Origin: Alopecurus myosuroides
Lineage: Eukaryota > Streptophyta > Magnoliopsida > Poales > Poaceae
Assembly: GCA_028641055.1 (NCBI GenBank)
Contig: CM054062.1
Location: 141,650,682-141,714,681 of the forward strand
Reading direction: 5' to 3'
Length of the DNA: 64,000 nt
Below, piece by piece: positions 54,797 through 63,363 of the stretch. The notes beneath the pieces are model-generated. The model searched no databases and was not told the origin of the DNA. It saw nothing but the letters and a program-made list of their open reading frames with translations. A program made the translations under genes and the position numbers. The first letter of the stretch is position 1, and every line of letters begins with the position of its first letter.

Positions 54797-55519
54797 ATCC
54801 TGACCTTAGGAGACCTTAGTTAGCATGGACGTCAGATAGGAAAGAAAAGTATTTTGGAGTAAAAACCTATTTACTATCTAAATTATTTTTATCTAAGGGA
54901 ATTTTAGTATATTTTCCCTCCTTTATATCTTTTCAAAAGATTCTAAATGCATATCAAGGGCGTCCTTGAACAGTGGTTCGAAGGGCGGGCCTTACAGAGC
55001 TGGTATCTCTCTCGGTTAAGAGTTTATTTCTTACTTGTTTACAACTGCTCCGCTCTGTTTTTGAAACATCTCTCGTCTTTGAAGTTTTTTGTTCAGAAAA
55101 TAGTTGGGGTTTCAAAAACAGATTGTTGCATAAAGTTTTATCAAAACTTTACTTCTATTTATCTTGTTTCTATCCAAAAACTTTATAATTGCCGATGTCC
55201 CGAGAGACCAAAATAATTGCCTAGCTCTACAGTGATGATGGTCAGAAGTAGATATAGTTCTTCAGCCACTTCTAGGATTTTGGATCATCCCCCGACGTAG
55301 CTCCAATGGAGCCTTGCTTGTGTGTTATGGCTTGCTTATGTGTGTCCGTAGGACTTTGTGCTATGGTGTGGTGTAGAATTTGGTTCATCTAGGCTTCTAT
55401 ATGTCTGTGGGGTGCTCAAAATTTGCAGATTTGTGCTTGCCCCGCTCTTGTTTTTGAATCGCCTCTTGTTAAATTTTTGCAAGCAAAAATGTTTGTATAG
55501 CATTCAAAAACAAGAATTT
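54797..55519 (+). other. G internal region, start only
   Basis: AT-rich, with no supported ORF. CCTTACAGAGCTGGTATC at 54990-55007 echoes the LTR end plus primer site at 54774. Two hairpin-forming segments follow: perfect 12-bp arms at 55055-55066/55110-55121 and 13-bp arms at 55447-55459/55502-55514. Interrupted by H at 55519. No gag is visible before the break. Confidence 0.55.
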
Positions 55520-56418
55520 TGTCGGGGGGTTACCCCCGAGTAGGATAAAGGCAAGTGGTAAAGGCATCTTACAGAAGAGAGGTTTGGTCGAGTAGCCGAC
55601 TACCCGGTACTCGCTACCCGGTCGACTGCTACTCGGTCTCACCTCAAGATGGCCGGAAGGAGATATCAGTCAAGTTCTGTCCTTTCGAGTAGAAGAATTG
55701 GCCCGAGTACAATTGGCGGGAACAATTGGCGGGAACCTACTCGGGCCAGAAAGTCAAAGGAGCCGTTCTGACACAGGATCCCGCGTATCCTGGGTCCGTA
55801 CTTGGCAGTATTCGAACTACTGTTCATCTGGGACCGGCCTGCCTGACAGTGGCAGCATGGAAGCAGGCCGTGGCAGGATAAGGGGGGCCTACTCTGCGTT
55901 TAGGTACAGTGATACCGGTCTGTCCCCTTGTTTTGCCCAACGACTTTCCAGATGCAGCCAAAGTTAGGAACCAAAGCTGTCAGCGGGAACCCGGAAGAAG
56001 GACGATGTGCACACTATGTCGACACTTGTCCATGTTTGGACGTATCCGGCTGGGCACCATGTATATAAGGTGCCCCTCCGCCTCCTGCGTGAGGATCGAA
56101 CACATCTTGACCTAGATTGCATACTGGAAACCCTAAGTTCTTGACCTAGTTCATCATCTAGAGGAGGGTGGCTACTCGGTAGCAAGAACCTTGTACTGTG
56201 GCTACTCGGTGAGATACCAAAATACACAAAGAAAGGCAGGAGTAGGGGTTTTACCTCCTCACGAGGGTCCTGAACCTGGGTAGATCGTGTTGTTTGCAGT
56301 GTCTACTTCGTACCTCACGCGTCTACTCGTCGCGTGATCCCTCCCCGAGCACCTCCAGCGTCCTTCGTCCCCACATCTTTAGCCATCCCATGGCATCTGC
56401 CGTGACACCACCACGACA
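55520..56418 (+). repeat. H 5' LTR
   Basis: 899 bp, TGTCGGGGGG to CCACGACA. TATA box TATATAAG at 56062-56069. Upstream, TTGGCGGGAA occurs twice (55713-55722 and 55726-55735). ACTCGG and ACCCGG words cluster near 55590-55650. An ATG at 56390 opens gag inside the LTR. Confidence 0.88.
55713..55735 (+). promoter_or_regulatory. Tandem E2F-like sites in H LTR
   Basis: Two copies of TTGGCGGGAA with a 13-bp period, about 330 bp upstream of the TATA box. They match the plant E2F consensus core; binding is not shown. Confidence 0.4.
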
Positions 56419-59400
56419 GTTGGCGCCCACCATGGGGCAACCAGCGGCGCTGGCTGGAGTTTCTGTTCGGACGGGATCTTCTTCAGCGGAGCGCGTGGTC
56501 TGTGGCCTTGTCCACAGATTCGGCTCCTTCGACTTCGTCACCGACAACGCCGGCTGTTTCGGCGGCATGGCCATGCCTGAGGGCGGCTCGGTGATCTCCT
56601 TCGGCTCTCACCTCGTCTACGTCGCCACCGTCGCCAACCGCGCGTACCCCGAGCTGGTGCATGACGCGGAGGATCCTCCCGCGGTGGTTGCTGCACGCGG
56701 AAAGCCCGCGCGCCGCTCTGCGAACTGCGCTGAGGTGATGGTGACGGGCTTGGCGGCAAACACTGGCGCTGCGGCCGTCGTCGAGGAGACTGATGCGCCG
56801 GCTGGTGGCAGGGTTCACCGGCCCTATGAGAAGGAGAGCAACTTGCCGCCTTCCACGTCTACGGTCATTCCCGCGTCAGCTACGCGACCTGGCATGCCCA
56901 CCCCCACCGACATCGAGCTCCTAGCCGTGAGGGAGCAACTCGAGCGGCAGCGCCAGGAGCTGCTTGCCGAGCAGGCGGAGTTGGACAAGATCAGGCTCGA
57001 GCTGAGTCTAGACCAGCTCGAGTACAACAAGGCTCACGGCTTCACGCCAGTCGCCAGGAGGCCTAGCAGAGTAGGCGCTACGCGGCGCAACTTGGGTGTC
57101 GAGATGGCAACGGTTGCGGAGGTGCCCGCTCAGTCCGCCACCGCGAACACCTTCACAAGGCCAAGGTACAGCACACCCGCCAAGACACTTAGGGCTGCAG
57201 AGGCTGTAGCTGCCGAGTTGCCGCGCCTGGATGGCGATGCGCGTCTTAGGCAGCAGGAAAGGCTCAACGAGTTGGTGTTGGAGGCCGCTAGGCAGAACGA
57301 GGAGTTCCGGAAGGCCAACCCGGGTGCTGGGGCTTGGCAGGTGGTTCACTCGCACGCGGCTAGATCTAACGATCAGGCCTCGTCTCGGCATCCCAGCCGC
57401 GAGAAGAGCCGCAGCGGGCGCTCGGGCAGAGACAGGCAAATGCAGGTGTATGACCCGGCTGCTGCCGCGAAACAGCTTGCTGTGCCGCAGCAGCCCGGGC
57501 AGGAACACAACGCTGCAAGAGCAGGCTCTCAAGCCCATCAAGCTCAAAGCCGTGCCCGAGAAGCTGCTCGTCCAGGTCCTTCTCGGCAACCCGCAGCTCA
57601 GCCTAGTCGGCAGAGGCAGCAGCCGCGCGCAGTGGCGCCAATCGTCAACCCGGTGGAGCAGCCTGCAGCTGTGCAGGTGGACAGGTATGATGATGGCTAC
57701 TCGGCTATGGAGATGGCGGGTTATGATATTCATGACCGTGTTGGTGAGCGCGTGCTGGCGCCTGGAGATGCGAGGCATCAGTTGGACCGGATCAGCTTGT
57801 CGGCGCGGCTGGAGAGCACGGGTCCCCCTAGCCCCGAGTGCTTTGGCCCGCGCATCATGAACGAGACGTCCGTGAAGAACTTCCAGCTTGCAAGAGGCAC
57901 CAAGAGCTACAATGGCAGCACCAAGCCGGAAGATTGGCTCAATGACTATGTCACCGCGGTCCATATCGCGAATGGCAACAGAAGATGGGCTGTGCGCTAT
58001 GTTCCACAGATGCTAGAGGGTCCAGCCCGCACTTGGCTCAACAACTTGCCCAAGAACAGCATTAATTGCTGGCTGGACTTCTCGGACGCCTTCATCAGCA
58101 ACTTCACGAGCACGTACAAGAGGCCGAATAGGCCACAGCAGCTGTCAGCTTGCAGGCAGCGAGAAGACGAGACGGACCGCGAGTATCTTACTCGGTGGAG
58201 CACTTTGAGGAACACCTGTGAGGGTGTGAATGAAGCACAGGCCATCACTTGGTTTGCGCAGGGATGCAGGCATGGCAGTATGTTGTGGCAGAGACTGCAG
58301 AGGGAGATGCCGAACACTCTGGCGGAGACCATCAAGATTGCGGATCAGTACGCACTCGGTGATCCTACTCAGCCACTGATGGACTCCTCTGAGCCGAGAA
58401 GAAACTTCAGCAACAGCAAGCGCAACGAATTCCGCAACAAGCGCCGAGTAGATAATCGGTATGATCCCGAAGAGGTGAATGCAGTGACTGTTGGAGCTGG
58501 TAGCAGCCAGAGGCAGAAACCTGCTGGAGCCTACGGGCAAAACCAGAACCAGGGCCAAGGCAACAAGAAGCCATTTCGCGCCTCTCAGTCGGGTAGCGGG
58601 AACTCCGAGCAGCCGAAGAAGTTTGTCTTCGATGACATGAAGGATGGCCCATGCAGCTTTCACACTCACCACCCCTCGAGGCCTGCTAACCACACTACTC
58701 GGCAGTGCGAGTGGTGGGAGGCGATCAAGAGTGATGGCTTGCCTCCTCCTCCTCCCCTGCCAGCAGCCAATGCCAATGTGCAGCCTACTCGCGCACCCGC
58801 AGCTCGGCCGCCAGTGTACCCGAGAAGAGAGAATGTGAACCAGGTGGCTTTAGGAGCCAACCAGAACTTCAACAATGAGAGATACCGCAACAACAACAAC
58901 AACTACAACCGCAACAACAACAACAGAGGCAACAACAACAACTACCAGGGCAACAACAACAATGGCAACAATGGGGGCAATGGCTCTAATCAGTACCAAG
59001 AGCACCACGAGAGTTACATGATCTTCACTTCTGAGCCAGTCGACAAGCAATCACAGCACAGGCGGGCCATGGAAGTCAATGCAGTGATTCCTGCTGTCCC
59101 TCACTACATGTATTGGTGTGACCAGGAGATCAGGTGGACCCGAGCAGATCATCCAAAGGTGATGCCCAATCCGGGTAGCTATGCCTTGGTGCTGGATCCT
59201 ACCTTCCTGGGTCGCGAGAAGAACGTGAGGTTCAGCAAAGTGCTAATCGACAATGGCAGCAGCATCAACATCGTGTACAAGGACACACTTGAGAAGCTTG
59301 GCCTGGCCGAGAACATGATGCTGCCTAGCAAGACCACTTTCCATGGCATTGTGCCCGGGATCTCATGCAACCCGATTGGCCGAGTGTGGATCGATGTGCT

Positions 59401-59830
59401 ATTCGGTACCCGGGAGAACTGCCGCACAGAGCGCCTACAGTTTGAGGTGGTGGATCATCAGAGCCCCTATCATGCTCTACTCGGCAGGCCCGCTCTGAGC
59501 AAGTTCATGGCCTCTACACATGTGGCTTATCTGAAGATGAAGATCCCTGGTCCCAATGGCATCATCACCATCTCTGGAGATTACAAGAAGTCCATGGAGT
59601 GTGCCTCTGCTAGCTCCCAGTTGGCGGAGTCGATGGTGATTGCTGCCGAGAAGAAGAAGATGTACGAGGTGGTGGCCATGGCTCAATCCGCACAAGCTGG
59701 CGCACAAGGTGTGCCGAGTACCCAGCACGGTACTGCTTTCCAAGCTGCCAAGGAAACAAAGAAGGTCCAGGTCGACCCCGAGTTCCCCGACCGCGTAGCC
59801 ATCATTGGCTCCGGGTTGGCGGAGAAATAG
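56390..59830 (+). CDS. gag-pro: H gag and protease
   Basis: Open from ATG 56390 (in the LTR; the next candidate is the ATG within the primer site at 56431) to TAG 59828-59830, about 1146 codons. Order: a small globular N-terminal part, an acidic linker, a coiled coil (LERQRQELLAEQAELDKIRLEL, here in parts: QELLAEQAELDK) near residue 190, a basic Arg/Ser/Gln region, the capsid domain near residues 510-670 (WLNDYVTAVHIANG, LNNLPKNSINCW), a CX2HX9HX4C zinc-type motif (near 58652-58708), a poly-Asn stretch (58865-58985) and protease with VLIDNGSSINIVY near 59250. The TAG is in frame with RT downstream and may be a recent mutation or a read-through site. Confidence 0.9.
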   Translation: MASAVTPPRQLAPTMGQPAALAGVSVRTGSSSAERVVCGLVHRFGSFDFVTDNAGCFGGMAMPEGGSVISFGSHLVYVATVANRAYPELVHDAEDPPAVVAARGKPARRSANCAEVMVTGLAANTGAAAVVEETDAPAGGRVHRPYEKESNLPPSTSTVIPASATRPGMPTPTDIELLAVREQLERQRQELLAEQAELDKIRLELSLDQLEYNKAHGFTPVARRPSRVGATRRNLGVEMATVAEVPAQSATANTFTRPRYSTPAKTLRAAEAVAAELPRLDGDARLRQQERLNELVLEAARQNEEFRKANPGAGAWQVVHSHAARSNDQASSRHPSREKSRSGRSGRDRQMQVYDPAAAAKQLAVPQQPGQEHNAARAGSQAHQAQSRAREAARPGPSRQPAAQPSRQRQQPRAVAPIVNPVEQPAAVQVDRYDDGYSAMEMAGYDIHDRVGERVLAPGDARHQLDRISLSARLESTGPPSPECFGPRIMNETSVKNFQLARGTKSYNGSTKPEDWLNDYVTAVHIANGNRRWAVRYVPQMLEGPARTWLNNLPKNSINCWLDFSDAFISNFTSTYKRPNRPQQLSACRQREDETDREYLTRWSTLRNTCEGVNEAQAITWFAQGCRHGSMLWQRLQREMPNTLAETIKIADQYALGDPTQPLMDSSEPRRNFSNSKRNEFRNKRRVDNRYDPEEVNAVTVGAGSSQRQKPAGAYGQNQNQGQGNKKPFRASQSGSGNSEQPKKFVFDDMKDGPCSFHTHHPSRPANHTTRQCEWWEAIKSDGLPPPPPLPAANANVQPTRAPAARPPVYPRRENVNQVALGANQNFNNERYRNNNNNYNRNNNNRGNNNNYQGNNNNGNNGGNGSNQYQEHHESYMIFTSEPVDKQSQHRRAMEVNAVIPAVPHYMYWCDQEIRWTRADHPKVMPNPGSYALVLDPTFLGREKNVRFSKVLIDNGSSINIVYKDTLEKLGLAENMMLPSKTTFHGIVPGISCNPIGRVWIDVLFGTRENCRTERLQFEVVDHQSPYHALLGRPALSKFMASTHVAYLKMKIPGPNGIITISGDYKKSMECASASSQLAESMVIAAEKKKMYEVVAMAQSAQAGAQGVPSTQHGTAFQAAKETKKVQVDPEFPDRVAIIGSGLAEK
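56421..56438 (+). other. H primer-binding site, tRNA-Lys type with one mismatch
   Basis: TGGCGCCCACCATGGGGC; one base differs from A, B and D (G to A). The change creates ACCATGG, a strong start-codon context, in the gag frame. Confidence 0.8.
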
Positions 59831-62800
59831 GAAAGCGAGCTCATCCACTTCCTCCGTGAGAATCGGGATGTATTCGCCTGGTCCAATGAAGATCTACCAG
59901 GAGTCCCGAGGGAGTTGGTTGAGCACTCTTTACATGTGCGTCCTGACGCCAAACCAGTGAAGCAGGCTATGCGCCGTTTCGGAGATGAGAGAAGGAAGGC
60001 CATTGGTGACCAGATCACCAAGTTACTGATAAGCAATTTCATCATGGAGGTGCTGCATCCGGATTGGCTAGCCAACCCGGTCATGGTCGAGAAGAAGAAG
60101 GAGGATCCCAAGGCTGCCACTTCATGGCGCATGTGCGTCGACTACACCGACTTGAACAAGGCATGCCCCAAGGATCCGTTCCCGCTACCTCGCATCGATC
60201 AGGTGATCGATTCCACTGCTGGTTGTGAACTTTTGTCCTTCATAGATGCCTACTCTGGTTTTCACCAGATTGCACTCAACCCTGCTGATCAAATAAAGAC
60301 TGCTTTCATTACCCCGTACGGGGCTTATTGCTATCGTGTCATGTGTTTTGGCTTGAGGAATGCGGGTGCAACCTATCAGAGATGCATGCAGAAATGCTTG
60401 CACGACCAGCTCGGCAAGAATGTGCAGGTGTACGTAGATGACATTGTCATCAAAACGAATAAAACACATACTCTGCTTGCCGACCTGGAGGAAACCTTTG
60501 CTAACCTACGCAAGTACACAATGAAACTGAATCCGAGTAAGTGCACCTTTGGTGTACCGGCTGGAAAGCTACTCGGTTTTCTGGTTTCTAGTCGGGGCAT
60601 TGAAGCCAATCCTTCAAAGATAAAAGCCATTGAGAGCATGTCTTTACCGAGATCATTGAAAGATGTGCAGAAATTCACAGGTTGTTTGGCATCTCTGAGC
60701 CGTTTTCTGGGTCGAATGGGCGAGAAGGCCCTGCCTCTGTACCAACTGATGAAGAAAAGTGACAAGTTTGTCTGGACTCCGCAAGCGGATGTGGCATTCA
60801 ATGAGCTGAAAGCAATGCTGGCAAGTGCTCCCATCTTGGCTAGTCCGCTACCCAAGGAGCCAATGCTGCTATACATTGCTGCGACTAACCGAGTAGTCAG
60901 CGTGGTGATTGTGGTGGAACGAGAAGAAGAAGGCAAGAGTGTGCAGCGCCCAGTATATTATCTCAGTGAAGTGTTGTCCAGTTCAAAGCAAAACTACCCG
61001 CATTACCAGAAGATGACCTACGGCGTGTACCTAGGCGCTAGGAAGCTGAAGCATTATTTCCAAGAGCACCCTATCACAGTTCTGAGCTCTGCCCCCATCT
61101 CGGATATCATGGGCAACAAGGAGGCGAGTGGCAGAGTAGCCAAGTGGGCGATTGAGCTAGCCGCGTATGCTCCCGCGTATGCGAGAAGAGACGCCATCAA
61201 ATCTCAGATCCTGGCGGAATTTCTTGTGGACTGGGCCGAGGTGCAGTATGAGCCTCCTGCTCCAGTTTCCAATTACTGGAAGATGCACTTTGATGGCTCA
61301 AAGGTGAAAGAAGGCCTTGGTGCTGGTGTTGTGCTTACGTCACCTAAACGAGATCAACTCAAGTATGTGCTGCAAATTCATTTCAAGGCATCCAACAATG
61401 TTGCAGAGTACGAGGCAGTGGTGCATGGTTTGCGAGTAGCAAAGGAGGTTGGCGTGCAGCGCATCATATGCTATGGTGATTCAGATCTGGTGGTGCAGCA
61501 AGTCTCGGGCACCTGGGATGCTTTGGATGCCAACATGGCATCGTATCGCTTCCTGGTGCAGTCTATGACTGGGTTCTTCGACGGTTGTGAATTCCAACAC
61601 ATTCACCGAGCAGAGAACGAAGCAGCAGATGAGTTGTCCAAGTTGGGATCTTCTCGGCAATCCATCCCGGCGGGAATCGCCTTGGAGCATTTGAGGAAGC
61701 CATCCATCAAGCCTTCTCCCAACTCGGAGTCTATATTTGTCCCTTCTCTGCCAAGTGAAGAATCTGATCCAATGGAGATTGACTGGGAGAGTGCTGCAGG
61801 AATCCCGGGGACTGCCGTCCTCTACTCGGGGACTGCCGTTCCCTACTCGGGGACTGCCGTTCCCTACTCGGGGACTGCCGCTCCTTACTCGGGGACTGCC
61901 ACTCCCTACCCGGGGACTGCCACTCCTTACTCGGGGACTGCCGCCCTCAACCCAGAGGCTGTCGCATTCATTGAGGAAGTTCTCGCCAATCGATCTGGGC
62001 TGCAAAGAAGCGCTCCCACTCCTCCTGAGCAACCACAAGAGCCTGTCCCAATGGAACTGGACGAACCAGTGTTTCCCATACGGGAGACACCGAGTTGGGC
62101 TATGCCCATATTATCCTTTCTAAGGGACGGCACTCTACCTGAAGATGAGGTGACTGCGAGGCAGATTCAGAGAAGATCCAAGGGCTACACCATTGTCCGA
62201 GATGTCCTGCACAAGAGAAGTGCCACTGGCGTGCTGCAACGTTGTGTGGATCCAGCAGAAGGAGAAGAGATCCTGATAGAGATACACCAAGGAGAATGCG
62301 GGCACCACGCCTCTTCTCGGGCGCTGGTCCAGAAAGCTTTCCGGCATGGATTCTATTGGCTCACAGCACTGCAGCAAGCTGAGGATATCGTGAGGAAATG
62401 CACTGGCTGCCAGATGTTCGCAAGTAAGATTCACATGCCTGCTTCCGAGTTGAAAACAATTCCTATCACCTGGCCATTTGCTATTTGGTGCTTGGACATG
62501 GTTGGGCCTTTCCAGCCGGCTAGAGGCAACATGACTCACATCTTGGTCATGGTGGACAAGTTCACCAAGTGGATTGAAGTGAAACCTATTCGGAGGTGTG
62601 ATGGAGCCACAGCTGTGAAATTCGTGAAGGACATAATCCTGAGATATGGCTACCCGCACAGTATCATCACCGACAACGGCACAAACTTTGCTGAGGGAGC
62701 AATGGTGCGGTTCTGCAGAGATAAGCATATCCGACTAGACGTTGCGTCAGTTGCGCACCCTGCTTCCAATGGACAAGTTGAAAGAGCAAATGGTATGGTA

Positions 62801-62995
62801 TTGGCAGGCATCAAGCCAAGGCTGATGGAGCCGCTGCTGAAAACACCTGGGTGTTGGTTAGACGAGTTGCCAGCGGTGTTGTGGAGTCTAAGGACTACCC
62901 CTAACCGGTCAACCGGCTACACGCCATTCTTCTTGGTATACGGGGCTGAGGCCGTGTTGCCAATAGACTTAGAGCATGACTCCCCCCCCGAGTAG
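59831..62995 (+). CDS. pol: H reverse transcriptase, RNase H and integrase
   Basis: In frame with gag-protease after one TAG. RT: HPDWLANPVMVEKKK, CPKDPFPLPRIDQVID, LRNAGATYQRCMQK, YVDDIVIKT near 60432. RNase H: FDGSKVKEGLGAG near 61290, VAEYEAVVHGL, GDSDLVVQQ, NEAADELSKLG. A linker holds seven copies of a 7-residue repeat (61804-61945). Integrase: zinc finger GHHASS...CTGCQ, DMVGPF near 62497, TDNGTN near 62670, VERANG near 62779. The frame breaks at a run of eight C at 62982-62989, where six would keep it open, giving a stop at 62993. All catalytic motifs looked for are present, so the enzyme would be complete but for the C-terminal end. Confidence 0.9.
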   Translation, partial: ESELIHFLRENRDVFAWSNEDLPGVPRELVEHSLHVRPDAKPVKQAMRRFGDERRKAIGDQITKLLISNFIMEVLHPDWLANPVMVEKKKEDPKAATSWRMCVDYTDLNKACPKDPFPLPRIDQVIDSTAGCELLSFIDAYSGFHQIALNPADQIKTAFITPYGAYCYRVMCFGLRNAGATYQRCMQKCLHDQLGKNVQVYVDDIVIKTNKTHTLLADLEETFANLRKYTMKLNPSKCTFGVPAGKLLGFLVSSRGIEANPSKIKAIESMSLPRSLKDVQKFTGCLASLSRFLGRMGEKALPLYQLMKKSDKFVWTPQADVAFNELKAMLASAPILASPLPKEPMLLYIAATNRVVSVVIVVEREEEGKSVQRPVYYLSEVLSSSKQNYPHYQKMTYGVYLGARKLKHYFQEHPITVLSSAPISDIMGNKEASGRVAKWAIELAAYAPAYARRDAIKSQILAEFLVDWAEVQYEPPAPVSNYWKMHFDGSKVKEGLGAGVVLTSPKRDQLKYVLQIHFKASNNVAEYEAVVHGLRVAKEVGVQRIICYGDSDLVVQQVSGTWDALDANMASYRFLVQSMTGFFDGCEFQHIHRAENEAADELSKLGSSRQSIPAGIALEHLRKPSIKPSPNSESIFVPSLPSEESDPMEIDWESAAGIPGTAVLYSGTAVPYSGTAVPYSGTAAPYSGTATPYPGTATPYSGTAALNPEAVAFIEEVLANRSGLQRSAPTPPEQPQEPVPMELDEPVFPIRETPSWAMPILSFLRDGTLPEDEVTARQIQRRSKGYTIVRDVLHKRSATGVLQRCVDPAEGEEILIEIHQGECGHHASSRALVQKAFRHGFYWLTALQQAEDIVRKCTGCQMFASKIHMPASELKTIPITWPFAIWCLDMVGPFQPARGNMTHILVMVDKFTKWIEVKPIRRCDGATAVKFVKDIILRYGYPHSIITDNGTNFAEGAMVRFCRDKHIRLDVASVAHPASNGQVERANGMVLAGIKPRLMEPLLKTPGCWLDELPAVLWSLRTTPNRSTGYTPFFLVYGAEAVLPIDLEHDSPPE
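61804..61945 (+). repeat. 21-bp coding minisatellite in H pol
   Basis: CGGGGACTGCC recurs at 61806, 61827, 61848, 61869, 61890, 61911 and 61932, exactly every 21 bp. It encodes repeats of the type GTAVPYS between RNase H and integrase. The 11-base core is unchanged in all seven copies while the rest varies. Confidence 0.95.
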
Positions 62996-63363
62996 CCCTC
63001 TACACTGAGGTGGAGGCGAGAGAAGCTCGAGAAAACGACGTTGACCTGCTTGAAGAAGCAAGAGAGCTGACTCTGTCACGTTCGGCTATCTACCAGCAAA
63101 ACCTGCGGCGTTATCATAGCCGAAAGGTGAACCCAAGGGTTTTCCGAGAAGGAGACATGGTCCTTAGGCTTGTGCAGCGCACAGCCGGGATGCACAAGTT
63201 GTCTCCTCCATGGGAAGGGCCCTTCATTGTGAGCAAAGCGCTGCACAACGATGCTTACTATCTTGTAGATGTGCGCCCACCACAGGCGAACAGGGCAGAT
63301 AAATCTGGAGAGGAAACCAAGCGCCCTTGGAATGTAGCTCTACTCCGTCGTTTTCATTCGTAA
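62996..63363 (+). pseudogene. pol: H integrase C-terminal domain, out of frame
   Basis: Continues pol in another frame after the C-run: YTEVEAREARENDVDL, RSAIYQQNLRRYHSRKV, GDMVLRLV, then the GPF/Y-type module PPWEGPFIVSKAL and the end WNVALLRRFHS. The same C-terminal layout as B and F. Confidence 0.88.

Noticed and set aside
54990..55007. Second LTR-end plus primer-site-like phrase in G
   Set aside because: Only CCTTACAGAG-TGGTATC is shared; no LTR precedes it, so it is more likely a small internal duplication.
57008..57964. 318-codon minus-strand ORF over H gag
   Set aside because: Shadow of the gag frame, which has clear domains; Ser/Arg-rich noise.
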